DNA from: CAZPBC01 sp964584775
GTDB taxonomy: Bacteria; Chlamydiota; Chlamydiia; Chlamydiales; SLFE01
Assembly (NCBI GenBank): GCA_964584775.1
Contig: CAZPBC010000009.1
Location: 1 to 60,053, forward strand
Length of the DNA stretch: 60,053 bases
Direction of reading: 5' to 3'
Below are positions 7,067-15,342 of the stretch, piece after piece. The stretch's first letter is position 1. Every line of letters starts with the position of its first letter. A program made the translations under genes and the position numbers. The notes beneath the pieces are model-generated. The model was not told where the DNA came from. It made no database searches and worked only from the letters and a program-made list of their open reading frames with translations.

Positions 7067-9526
7067 ATGAAAAAAACTCTATTTCTTCTTCTAGCCCTGA
7101 CCTCTCTTACTGCTTCTGAACAGAAGCAGGCGTTAAAGATTCGGCAGCCTAATTGGACTCCGATCACGAAAGAAACCTATCCGAACGGCGATGCAAAAAC
7201 GCTTCTTTACTACAGCTCCGACTCTGAGTCCTTCGAGGACCTCCCTGTCAAGATGGTCCAGCTTTCTCCAAAGGGAGTCGTGGAAATGGAGGCAGACGTC
7301 GACCTTGTTGAGGGGAAGTTGGTCCAAGATGGGGCGACGATTTGGTATGATGAAGAGGGTAAACCAGAAAAACTGGTCTTTTTTTATGCGGGCCTTCCGG
7401 ACGGAACTGCAAAAAGCTTTTATCCTAGTGGTGAGGTGAGAGAAACGCTCGACTGGAGTCAGGGGGTGGTGGATGGCCACTACCGCTTTTTTGACCCTCA
7501 AGGGAAACTCCTTACAGAAAAGAGCTATCAAAAGGGTCAACTAGAGGGGCTCTCTCTCTCCTACCACTCGAATGGAACGCTGGCTACAAAGATCTATTTC
7601 AGTGAAGGACTTCCCACAGGAGTGGCAAACGCCTACTATCCGACAGGAACAGAGCGTTGGACAAAATACTTTAAAAAGGGACTCCTTCATCGTGAGGGAG
7701 GTTACCCTGCGAGTCTAGAGTTCACGTCGGATTACAATCCAATGGAGAAAAAATATGCTCTCGTCGGAGCGCTACACGGAACTGCGACGAAGTTTCATCC
7801 GAGTGGAAAAGCAGAAAGTGTGACTCCTTACGTTTTTGGAAAAAAGCAGGGTCTCTACAAGCGCTATGGAGAGAAGAATCAGCTTTTAGGAAAAGGACGT
7901 TACGAAGCGGGAAGAAAAGTGGGAACGCACTCTGAGGAGTATTCGTCTGGAACCCTCGCTTCTCTGGAAGAGTATGATGAAGAGGGAACGCTTCTCAGAC
8001 CAGCAGAAGAGTTTTACCCCTCAGGCCAGCTAAAGCGCCAGTACAGCGTCCGACGGGGAGTTCTGCACGGGCCCTACTATGAGTACCATGAAAATGGAAA
8101 GGCAAAAGTCCGTGGGCTGTACGTCGATGGAGAAAAGGATGGAGTGTTTGAAGAGTTTGATCCGAGTGGAAAACTTCAGTTGAAGTGCACCATGGTTCGA
8201 GGGCTTGAAGAAGGATCCTTTGAAGAGTATGCCCATGGCGAGTTGGTCCAAAAACTCCAGTTCAAACAAGGCAAGTACCACGGACGGCAGCAAAACTACT
8301 CTAAAGGGCAATTGGTGAGTGAAGCGCATTATCATATGGGCTTACCCTCAGGGAAAATGCGCCATTGGAATGAAAGAGGGGTGCTTCTCTACGAAGGAGA
8401 TTTCCGCGAAGGAAAAAGAGAGGGTGTCCACCGTGCCTTTGATGGTGGGGGAGTGCTTTTACAAGAGACCGGTTTTTACCGCGGAGAGAAGCATGGACTC
8501 GATCAAGAGTTCTACTCAGGCGGCGCTGTAAAGAAAAAAGGGCGCTTTGAGCTAGGTAAAGAGGTGGGAGATCACAGGACCTACCACCCAAATGAAGAGC
8601 TCGCGACACGCTCACACTACCATCAGGGTCTTTTAACAGGTGAAGCGGCGGAATACAGCGAGTCTGGTCAGATTCTGAAAAAGGGATCCTTTGAACAGGG
8701 AAAGCCAGTCGGCGCCCATTTCGAATACAATGATGAAGGGATCCTTGTCAAAGAGCTCCACTTTAAAGACGGGGCTCTTCATGGGTTGCAGAAGAGCTTT
8801 TTTCAAAACGGTGCTCTACAGTCAGAAATCGAGTATTCTCACGGACTTTTTCATGGAAAAAAGGCGTTTTGGGCTGTCGACAGAAAAACACTCCTCTTTG
8901 AAGCTCACTATAAAAAAGGACGTCTGAGTGGCCCCTTCTTTGAGCGTGTGACGACGGGAGAGGAGATCTACAGCAACTACAAGGATAATCTCTTGGATGG
9001 CTACTACTTCCTCTTTCACCCCAAAGAGTTTCAAGGAAAGAAAATCAAGTCACTTGAAGCTTATTATGTGGATGGAAAACTTGAGGGAGATCTCTTCGAA
9101 TTTAATACTGAAGGAAAGATTCTTTCTAAAGTGAACTATCAGAATGGGAAACGCGAAGGAAAAGCGGTCGTCTACAGTGGAGAAGGAAAAGTCATCGGCA
9201 TTGCTCACTTCTCTTTGGGGCTGCAGGTGGGTGAAGCCACTGAGTATTACCCGAGTGGGACGGTGTCGAAAGTCTCTCATTTTGACCGCGACCTGAAAGA
9301 GGGTGGGGAGATTTCCTTCTTCTCGAATGGCAAAGTACGCTCAGAAAACAGCTACGTGGCTGGCCTCCTAGAGGGTCCTGCTTATGAATGGGACGAACAG
9401 GGAAACCTCCTCTTCGAAGGAACGTTTAAAAAAGGTCTGAAGGAGGGGCGCTTCCGTAAGTTTGCTCCTGATGGTTCCATTCTGGTCGAACAGCACTACC
9501 GCGAAGATCAGCTTCAATCACATTAA
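7067..9526 (+). CDS. Secreted MORN_2/YwqK-type repeat protein
   Basis: About 820 residues. A short Sec signal peptide (KKTLFLLLALTSLTAS) is followed by roughly 30 tandem copies of a ~23-residue motif of the MORN_2/YwqK type (for example EYYPSGTVSK..HF..GLKEG, NGTLATKIYFSEGLPTG), running from about residue 90 to the C-terminus. These repeats form extended beta-hairpin solenoids. Despite the 'YwqK antitoxin' label such repeats often carry in databases, nothing here indicates a toxin-antitoxin system. The start is ATG 7067 (GTG 7064 is also possible); no good Shine-Dalgarno is visible. A 174-bp repeat element ends 31 nt upstream, so its promoter may lie within that element. The next gene follows after 11 nt, suggesting an operon. 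A surface or exported scaffold is the likely role, by inference. Confidence 0.8.
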   Translation: MKKTLFLLLALTSLTASEQKQALKIRQPNWTPITKETYPNGDAKTLLYYSSDSESFEDLPVKMVQLSPKGVVEMEADVDLVEGKLVQDGATIWYDEEGKPEKLVFFYAGLPDGTAKSFYPSGEVRETLDWSQGVVDGHYRFFDPQGKLLTEKSYQKGQLEGLSLSYHSNGTLATKIYFSEGLPTGVANAYYPTGTERWTKYFKKGLLHREGGYPASLEFTSDYNPMEKKYALVGALHGTATKFHPSGKAESVTPYVFGKKQGLYKRYGEKNQLLGKGRYEAGRKVGTHSEEYSSGTLASLEEYDEEGTLLRPAEEFYPSGQLKRQYSVRRGVLHGPYYEYHENGKAKVRGLYVDGEKDGVFEEFDPSGKLQLKCTMVRGLEEGSFEEYAHGELVQKLQFKQGKYHGRQQNYSKGQLVSEAHYHMGLPSGKMRHWNERGVLLYEGDFREGKREGVHRAFDGGGVLLQETGFYRGEKHGLDQEFYSGGAVKKKGRFELGKEVGDHRTYHPNEELATRSHYHQGLLTGEAAEYSESGQILKKGSFEQGKPVGAHFEYNDEGILVKELHFKDGALHGLQKSFFQNGALQSEIEYSHGLFHGKKAFWAVDRKTLLFEAHYKKGRLSGPFFERVTTGEEIYSNYKDNLLDGYYFLFHPKEFQGKKIKSLEAYYVDGKLEGDLFEFNTEGKILSKVNYQNGKREGKAVVYSGEGKVIGIAHFSLGLQVGEATEYYPSGTVSKVSHFDRDLKEGGEISFFSNGKVRSENSYVAGLLEGPAYEWDEQGNLLFEGTFKKGLKEGRFRKFAPDGSILVEQHYREDQLQSH

Positions 9527-9537
9527 TCGGAGATTTT

Positions 9538-10158
9538 ATGTCGTCAACTGTTTCTCGACTTCCTAGCTGGGTTTCAACACCTGTCCTTTTTGAAAGTCGA
9601 ATTAGCGAAGTGTCTTGCCATGAGCTTCAGGAAGTCGTGAATGCATTGGGACGGGAGTGGATTCAAGCGCATGTGGCAGAGTCAGAGGGACTACTAAATA
9701 GAGTGACTGTGTTGCTAGCAGCAAGAGGCATTCCTTTTGTAGTGAAGTTTCAGCTTGAGTGTGCAGTTTTAGCAAAAAGTGATCTCTTTTCATCAGCTGG
9801 CGTACTAATACCAAGCGAATTTGGTGCTGCCTTTTTTTGTGATGATACCCTTGAAGAGTTAGGTGAAAGTTTAAGTGGCAATGTTGAGGAGCGTCTGGGG
9901 AGAGCAATTGAGGCACAGCTCATTCAACGACTCACTAATGAAAATCAGTTTATCTATTTGGCATTTGCATTTGAATATGGTTTGAAAAATCTTATAGAAA
10001 CGATTAAACAAACAATGATGGAACAAATAAAGAAACCTATCTTTTTTGAAGATGCTCTTAGGTTTAGAGGTGCCAATGAAGATTTTCTTCGGAAAGGAAG
10101 GCGGGCTGTATTTGAATTATTCATGAAGTGGGGATTAAACTTCTTCCTAGATGGATAG
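9538..10158 (+). CDS. Unknown protein, probable 5' part of a split gene
   Basis: 206 residues, ATG 9538 with CGGAG 6 nt upstream, 11 nt after the MORN-type gene. Mostly helical with no signal peptide, ending ELFMKWGLNFFLDG. No family was recognised. The following ORF in the -1 frame is open from 10116, overlaps this one by about 40 bp and has only a GTG as plausible start with no Shine-Dalgarno. The two may be one ancestral ~420-residue protein broken by a frameshift near 10116-10158. Confidence 0.5.
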   Translation: MSSTVSRLPSWVSTPVLFESRISEVSCHELQEVVNALGREWIQAHVAESEGLLNRVTVLLAARGIPFVVKFQLECAVLAKSDLFSSAGVLIPSEFGAAFFCDDTLEELGESLSGNVEERLGRAIEAQLIQRLTNENQFIYLAFAFEYGLKNLIETIKQTMMEQIKKPIFFEDALRFRGANEDFLRKGRRAVFELFMKWGLNFFLDG

Positions 10159-10805
10159 AAAGTCTTAAAGGAGTTTATGAATACAGAGGGAGAAGGGGGC
10201 AATGGGTACTCAATCATCTTACCCCAAACCCTCCAGAGGAGAAAAGGCGTGCTATCAGATTTATTCAGCTTTTGGATTTAAATCTCCCCTTCCTGAAAAC
10301 TCTTTATGTTGAGGAACTACAAAAGCTATCGAAATCTAATCAACGATGGTTTTTGGGGCGCATTTCAGAAGATTTGTCTAAGGTAGATGGATCTGGAACA
10401 AAAGTCAGAAAGTTAAAAGTAGATTTTGATGAGCGATTTAATGGAGTTCGAGATGTACTATACAACGGCTGTCCAAATCTTTCAGATGTAACTGGTTTGG
10501 TAGGTCAGTCAGAGCTTTATCATGTAGAGTTGAGAGATTGCCCCAGGTTGAGGGATGTCAGTCCGATTTTTTTTGGGACTGAAACGAGTTTCTCACAATT
10601 GAGATATTTAGATTTAACAGGCTGTGCTGAATTGCGTGAAGCTTGCCTTGAAGATATTGCTTACCACGCTGTAACGCATCAAGAATTTGAGGTTAAGCTT
10701 CCTAATCACCTAAAACCTGCATGGGAGGGCTATCTGGAGAGAGCGGAACGAAATGCTGCACAAGATCTTGGAATTATTGAGTGCAGTAATAGTGAGATTG
10801 AGTGA
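10128..10805 (+). pseudogene. LRR-like protein, probable 3' part of the frameshifted gene
   Basis: An open frame of 225 codons from GTG 10128 (frame open from 10116). The N-terminal part is helical (RRAIRFIQLLDLNLPFLKTL). Residues 95-180 carry irregular leucine-rich repeats (NGCPNLSDVTGL, LRDCPRLRDVSPI, LRYLDLTGCAELREACLEDI), of the cysteine-containing type seen in F-box/LRR proteins. It has no start signal of its own and overlaps the preceding ORF, so I treat it as the distal half of a split gene; translational coupling of two separate proteins is the alternative. A sequencing error cannot be excluded from one sequence. Confidence 0.45.
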
Positions 10806-10866
10806 GGTGCCTGTTTGAGAGTGATCATGAACTCAGTCTTAAACCTTAACTGTAAGAAGCTTTAGT

Positions 10867-11589
10867 ATGAACATTCAAGCTGATCCCATTGACTCTCCTC
10901 CAAACTGTTTGCACTTTCGGGATGGAGATCTAAGTGAAGAATTTCTAGATAAAATGGATTCGGTGAACGAGATGCCGGCGGTGGATTTGTTGTTTATGAT
11001 GAATGTCTGCATAGGAGATGTTGAGGCACTTGAATTTGCAGACAGATTATCTGAAAACACGGCATTCAAAGGAGCTGTGCTTTGCCAAATGCAAATTTCA
11101 CAAAAATCTTTAGCGAAGGTCATTGACTCTTTGCTTATCAATCGGAAAATTCAAGTCTTTTCACTTTATGGCACTCCTGTCTTAAGGAGAGTAGCTAGAG
11201 CTATTTCAAAGGTTCTAGAGGTGAGTCAGACGCTGGTTGAATTAGACTTGGTTGCCAGTGAGTTAACATCTAAAACCCTTTCAACCCTTGTGAAGGGTTT
11301 GTGTCGAAATAAAACGATCAAAAGCCTTTCCTTGAAGAGTAACCTACTTGACTCTGAGGGTGTTGTATGGGTTGCAAAGCTCATTCGAGAGAACTGCTTT
11401 ATTGAAAAACTCGATCTCTCCATGTGTCAATTGGGTGATATTGGAGCTTTAGAGATTGCGACCGCCTTAAAGCTAAACAGGTCCCTACGAGTTCTGAATC
11501 TTGAACGGAATGAGATCGGTGAAGAAGGTAGAGTGTGCTTATTAGATGCGCTAAATGAAAATCCTTCTACTGTAGAGCTGAAGCTATAG
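10867..11589 (+). CDS. Leucine-rich repeat protein (RNase-inhibitor-type repeats)
   Basis: 240 residues. The second half has RI-type LRRs of about 28 residues: TIKSLSLKSNLLDSEGVVWV, FIEKLDLSMCQLGDIGALEI and LRVLNLERNEIGEEGRVCLL. The N-terminal ~100 residues are more divergent (DLSEEFLDKM, VCIGDVEALEFADRLSENTAF) but follow the same rhythm. No signal peptide. Third member of the repeat-protein run starting at 7067. Cytoplasmic LRR proteins without a secretion signal are frequent type III effector candidates in Chlamydiota; that role is inference. Confidence 0.72.
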   Translation: MNIQADPIDSPPNCLHFRDGDLSEEFLDKMDSVNEMPAVDLLFMMNVCIGDVEALEFADRLSENTAFKGAVLCQMQISQKSLAKVIDSLLINRKIQVFSLYGTPVLRRVARAISKVLEVSQTLVELDLVASELTSKTLSTLVKGLCRNKTIKSLSLKSNLLDSEGVVWVAKLIRENCFIEKLDLSMCQLGDIGALEIATALKLNRSLRVLNLERNEIGEEGRVCLLDALNENPSTVELKL

Positions 11590-11595
11590 TGTTTG

Positions 11596-12777
11596 TCATG
11601 AAGAAGAAGCGGTCTTGATGTCAGGCAGAGTCCATTCATTATAAACCGCTGGAAGATCGTTTCTGCAGACATATTTTTCTAGGCGGGTGCAAAAGTCGTT
11701 ATAGAGAGTTCTCCAGCTGTTTTGGTAAGTTCCTTCCTCATAGAACGCACCGGCGTCTATGTGATGAGTCTCTAGATGGATAAGTTTTCGGCTGGATACG
11801 GAGGGAGGTAACTCTTCCAGGTTTCCTTTTAATTCGTGGTAAAGAAGTGGAAGGTAGAAGAAGGCTTGTGAAAAATAAAAGTGCCGATCAGTCAGAATTT
11901 GTGCAAACGTCAGATTTTGACCTTCTGCGAAGGGTTGTAAATCTTCAAGCATCCATATGCTAATGGTGTAGGCGATCTGGATCAGCTGAGTGGCATCCTG
12001 AGGAATTTTATCCTGTTTCCAAGGATCGTGAGGTTCCGCTAGCCTGAAATCTAGTTGAGTGTAACCTAGGAGAAGTAGTTCAGCGAGCTGATTGATCTTC
12101 GGGTTTTTAGGTTGTATCGTGGATGTGGCCCCACATATCGGTGTTGAAAAGCGGTAGAGCCTTTGAGTAGTTCCTTTGGGGGATTGTGGACTGCTTGTTG
12201 GTGATGCGGTGTCGTAGATTTTCTCTTTGCGAGTCCCGGTAGTGACGGTCGAGAAACGGTACAGTTCTCCTAAATCTTCTGAGAGCTCTTTACCCACTTT
12301 CAGCGCTGTTTCCATTTCGCTAAGTTTTTCCTCGCGCCCCGCTTCAGTTGGAGGAAATCCAGATGATTCAGGAATGGGGAGTTCTGATGGAGGAGAGTCC
12401 ACAGTTGGAGACTCTTGTACGGCTGGCTCGAGTGCTACGAAAGCGCTCTCGCGTTCTGCATCATCACTTGTGACTTCTGGGGGAGGGGAGATTGTGGAGA
12501 GCGATGTTTCGGCTTCTGTTGGAGGTGATTTTTGCGGTGCTTCCACTCTAACAGTTTGGACGACGACGGGTGGAGGAGGAGGCTCCACTTTTTTCTCGAA
12601 GGAAGAGGAGGGGGCCATGAAGAGGCGGTAGACCAGAAGAGGAATTCCTAGGGTGAGGATATGGAGAGCAAGAGTCATGACTCTGCGAATCAGAGACTGA
12701 GTAGGACAGAGGGGAGCGGCAAAAAAATGGTTTGTATGCTCACAGGAAGGAGCTCCTGCGCTTCTGAGTGGGTGCAT
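11596..12777 (-). CDS. Proline-rich single-pass membrane protein, unknown
   Basis: 393 residues. The N-terminal ~30 residues are polar with Cys/His, followed by one membrane segment (RRVMTLALHILTLGIPLLVY), then a long Pro/Ser/Glu-rich linker (about 60-160, including PPPPP). A short motif is duplicated (LYRFSTVTTG / LYRFSTPICG, about residues 175-215). A folded helical C-terminal domain follows from about 225 (INQLAELLLLGYTQLDFRL, YTISIWMLEDLQPF, FYLPLLYHELKGNL). No family recognised. It starts just downstream of the nested palindrome at 12784-12821 and lacks a good Shine-Dalgarno. Convergent with the LRR gene at 10867. An envelope-anchored protein projecting a C-terminal domain is the most that can be said. 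Confidence 0.6.
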   Translation of the reverse strand: MHPLRSAGAPSCEHTNHFFAAPLCPTQSLIRRVMTLALHILTLGIPLLVYRLFMAPSSSFEKKVEPPPPPVVVQTVRVEAPQKSPPTEAETSLSTISPPPEVTSDDAERESAFVALEPAVQESPTVDSPPSELPIPESSGFPPTEAGREEKLSEMETALKVGKELSEDLGELYRFSTVTTGTRKEKIYDTASPTSSPQSPKGTTQRLYRFSTPICGATSTIQPKNPKINQLAELLLLGYTQLDFRLAEPHDPWKQDKIPQDATQLIQIAYTISIWMLEDLQPFAEGQNLTFAQILTDRHFYFSQAFFYLPLLYHELKGNLEELPPSVSSRKLIHLETHHIDAGAFYEEGTYQNSWRTLYNDFCTRLEKYVCRNDLPAVYNEWTLPDIKTASSS

Positions 12778-12783
12778 GTGTTC

Positions 12784-12821
12784 TCGATTTTTTTTAGAGC
12801 TCTAATTTATTAAAAAATCGA
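12784..12821 (-). promoter_or_regulatory. Nested palindrome between polysaccharide operon and next gene
   Basis: Outer arms TCGATTTTTT / AAAAAATCGA enclose a perfect 12-bp palindrome TTAGAGCTCTAA (12794-12805). It lies 26 bp beyond the stop of the O-antigen-ligase-like gene and 6 bp before the ATG at 12777. It could terminate the operon, act as an operator or structure the leader of the next gene. No single role is provable from sequence. Confidence 0.4.
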
Positions 12822-12847
12822 TTTAATTCCATTTTTTAAAATATTTT

Positions 12848-14059
12848 TTAGTAAACAAAGTGCGGTTTTTTGAAAAACGCTTGTTGCTGTGCAAAGAAGG
12901 GGAAGAGAAAAAGAAGTCCCATGAAGGAGAGAACTTCGATGGACTGGTAGATGAGGGTTTGTAAAAGAGCCCCACCAAAGGCGGCGAGGATCCAGGGCTG
13001 GCTTTTGGGGATATAGCGTGGAATTTGAAGCAGAAGGCCGTAGAAGCTGATCAGGCCGAGGAGTCCGAAGTTGGAGAGGAGCTGGAGGGGACTCGACTCC
13101 GCTACGTTGTAGAGGCCGCGCTTTGCTCTTGCTTGTCCTGTGGTGTGGGTCGACGCATTGGTGATCTTGCCCGTCTCTTCACCGAGGATCCAGTTGGAGG
13201 CCAGCCACTCTTTCGCAACACGCTTCCACGTTCGGATCCGGATCTGGTTTCCGACGGCTTTAGACTGGCTTGCGGTGATGACGCGTTCAATTAAGAAATG
13301 CGCTTTCGACTTCGGGAACGCATGATAGGTTCCATATGCAATCGAACTGACGGTAAAGAGAAGAAGGAATGCGAGTGCGCAGGCTTGCATTGCACGGCGT
13401 GGTTGGATGAGAAAGGGGTAAATCGCAAAGCTGGAGAGAGTGATGACCATGCCGGAGCGAGAGGCGTAGAAAAAGGGAGAAATGATGAAGAGGAGAGAGA
13501 GAAAAAGAAGCCCCTTTCTCTTTTCATTGAGGGAGAATTGCAACAAGAGAAAACCAATCAGCGTCATCACCAGAGGGTAGTGAAGAAAAGATCCAGTGAG
13601 AGAGGCGGGGCGGATGACAACCATGGCCCCGGTTCCCTCAAAGGCGTAGAGGGTGAGCTGCTCTCCTAAAGCGACCGCAAACAGGAAGCATCCAAAAAAG
13701 AGCAGTGCTTTCTCAAAAGGGAGGTTGAGTTCTTTTTCAGTGAAGTTCCGCGTCATGAGAAGAAAGAGGCCTAGGAGTCCTGAGAAGAAAAGCAGAAGAG
13801 GAATCCACTCAAGAGTGTCCTTCAAGATGAAAGTGAGTCCTGCGGAAAGGAGGAGTGAGAGCATAAAAGCAGCTGCAAAAAAAAGAAGAGGCTTCTCTTT
13901 TTCTGTAAAGCGACGAGCCTCTTTAAAGAAAAGAAGGGAGCTAAGAGAGAGTAGAGCCGTGAATTGGAGAAAGATGGCGAGTTTTTTGGGAAGTACGAGC
14001 TCTATGCCTCCACGTCCGAGAAGAAAGAACAGTAGAGCAAAAACCCACGTCATGTGCAC
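12848..14059 (-). CDS. O-antigen ligase/polymerase-like membrane protein
   Basis: 403 residues with about 10-11 hydrophobic segments spanning the whole length. A larger external loop near residues 250-320 contains RIRTWKRVAKEW and ESSPLQLLSNFGLLGLISFY, and an RSGM..TL motif precedes it; this is the O-antigen ligase (WaaL) / Wzy_C pattern. Such proteins join undecaprenyl-linked polysaccharide to lipid A-core, or polymerise repeat units. Last gene of the wbpA-wbpE-wbpBD-glycosyltransferase operon, overlapping the preceding gene by 10 bp. Because the exporter encoded nearby is Wzm/Wzt (chain completed before export), ligation is more likely than polymerisation, by inference. Confidence 0.72.
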   Translation of the reverse strand: MHMTWVFALLFFLLGRGGIELVLPKKLAIFLQFTALLSLSSLLFFKEARRFTEKEKPLLFFAAAFMLSLLLSAGLTFILKDTLEWIPLLLFFSGLLGLFLLMTRNFTEKELNLPFEKALLFFGCFLFAVALGEQLTLYAFEGTGAMVVIRPASLTGSFLHYPLVMTLIGFLLLQFSLNEKRKGLLFLSLLFIISPFFYASRSGMVITLSSFAIYPFLIQPRRAMQACALAFLLLFTVSSIAYGTYHAFPKSKAHFLIERVITASQSKAVGNQIRIRTWKRVAKEWLASNWILGEETGKITNASTHTTGQARAKRGLYNVAESSPLQLLSNFGLLGLISFYGLLLQIPRYIPKSQPWILAAFGGALLQTLIYQSIEVLSFMGLLFLFPFFAQQQAFFKKPHFVY

Positions 14060-15342
14060 TGCAATGCCTCAATTTTTTGGTGGAGTTTTTCTGAGGCGTG
14101 GTTGCGGCTGTACTCAGAAATGATGGAAGGGTCTTTTTCGGTGGGGATGCCTTCCATTAGAAAGCGTTTAAGAGCGTTGTAGGTGGTGTGTGTGCAGTTC
14201 CCTGCGGCGACTCCTGCACTGCACTTTTGGATGAGTTGGTTGACAGACGACTTCTCTTTTCCACCGACAGAGAGGATGGGAGCCGGGGCGTAGAGGTATT
14301 CAAAAAGCTTGCTCGAGAGGATCCCTTGGTAGGGTGGTGCTATAAAGTCAAAGAAGAGGAGGAGATCTGTGGACATGAGTTCGCGGTCCGCTTCCTCTTG
14401 GGGGCGGAGGCCATGCACCTGGACGATGTTGTCCAAGCCACGCTTTCTTACATGGTGGCTGAGCTCGGGGTGAAAGCGTCCAAAAAAACGTACTTCAAGT
14501 TTTTCATGGAGTCCTTCTTCTTCATGCATGAGTTTTTCAAGGGCATCAAAGAAAAGGGGGCTGGATCCATGCTCTTTGAAGTAGGTGCCGACGTAGGAGA
14601 TGCGTTTTTTATGACCTCTTTTTTTCTTGCCTAGCTGAGTGCTCAGTCTTTCTTCGTTGAAACCATTTGGGATGACATGGATCTTCGAGGTGGGAGCTTC
14701 TTCTTTCAAAACTTCAGCAAGCCCATCACTCACCGTTGTGATGAGGTCGGCCTCCTTAAACACTGCACGCTCTAGTCTTTGCTCGATCGTGCGGAAGAAG
14801 GGAAGGCCTTTGCAGAAGTGGTTATTTGTCCAAAGATCGCGGAAGTCAGCAACCCAAAAAGATTGAAAATAGCGTTTTGCGTAGAGGCCGATGAGGTGGG
14901 CGGCAGGAGGGCCATAGGAGGAGAGGATGAGATCATAGTGCTCTCCGCTGCGTTTCTTTCTCCTCAGCCACTTCATCGCTGTCGTGATCCAAAAGTCGGT
15001 GCGCGAGGGGAGGCGGTTGTGCATCCGTGTGCGGTAAAACTCTTTGAAGAAAGAGAGCACTCCTCTGGATCCTTCCCCTTCCGTTTTCTCAACGATCGCT
15101 TTTTTTTCACGGAAGAGGAGACTTAAGGGGTCGAAGTAGGGAAGGGAGACCACCTTGAAGGAAGAGGTATCATGTTCGAAAGGAAAGACAATCTGTTTTT
15201 GTTTGTGGGTGGTAAGGACGGTCACTTCGTAGCCTTGCTTGTGGAGACCTTTTGCGAAGGCGTAGATGCGCTCCGAGGCGGTCGAGTCCATTGGCGGAAA
15301 GTAGCGGGTGATCAGAAGCGCTTTTTTGGGGTTATCCGACAT
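14050..15342 (-). CDS. Glycosyltransferase family 4
   Basis: 430 residues with the GT-B fold signature of GT4 enzymes: N-terminal ALLITRYFPPMDSTASERIYAF, a mid-protein VIPNGFNEE linker and a C-terminal donor-binding domain (ISYVGTYFKEHGSS, LFFDFIAPPYQGILSSKLFEYLYAPAP) containing the E-x(7)-E-like region. Cytoplasmic or peripheral-membrane transfer of a sugar from a nucleotide donor to a growing glycan. It overlaps wbpBD by 11 bp and the O-antigen-ligase-like gene by 10 bp, so it belongs to the same operon. Donor and linkage cannot be read from sequence; UDP-diacetamido-uronic acid is a reasonable guess from context. Confidence 0.82.
   Translation of the reverse strand: MSDNPKKALLITRYFPPMDSTASERIYAFAKGLHKQGYEVTVLTTHKQKQIVFPFEHDTSSFKVVSLPYFDPLSLLFREKKAIVEKTEGEGSRGVLSFFKEFYRTRMHNRLPSRTDFWITTAMKWLRRKKRSGEHYDLILSSYGPPAAHLIGLYAKRYFQSFWVADFRDLWTNNHFCKGLPFFRTIEQRLERAVFKEADLITTVSDGLAEVLKEEAPTSKIHVIPNGFNEERLSTQLGKKKRGHKKRISYVGTYFKEHGSSPLFFDALEKLMHEEEGLHEKLEVRFFGRFHPELSHHVRKRGLDNIVQVHGLRPQEEADRELMSTDLLLFFDFIAPPYQGILSSKLFEYLYAPAPILSVGGKEKSSVNQLIQKCSAGVAAGNCTHTTYNALKRFLMEGIPTEKDPSIISEYSRNHASEKLHQKIEALQCT

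Noticed and set aside
7067..9526. MORN_2/YwqK protein as an antitoxin
   Set aside because: No toxin partner is adjacent, it has a signal peptide and is far longer than YwqK; the label is inherited from database naming.
10116..10158. Programmed -1 frameshift between the two overlapping ORFs
   Set aside because: No X-XXY-YYZ slippery heptamer and no clear downstream pseudoknot were seen, so a plain split gene is more likely.
13298..14123. Long plus-strand ORFs antisense to the O-antigen-ligase-like gene
   Set aside because: Arg/Lys/Glu-rich shadow translations without ribosome sites; the minus-strand membrane protein is clearly the real gene.
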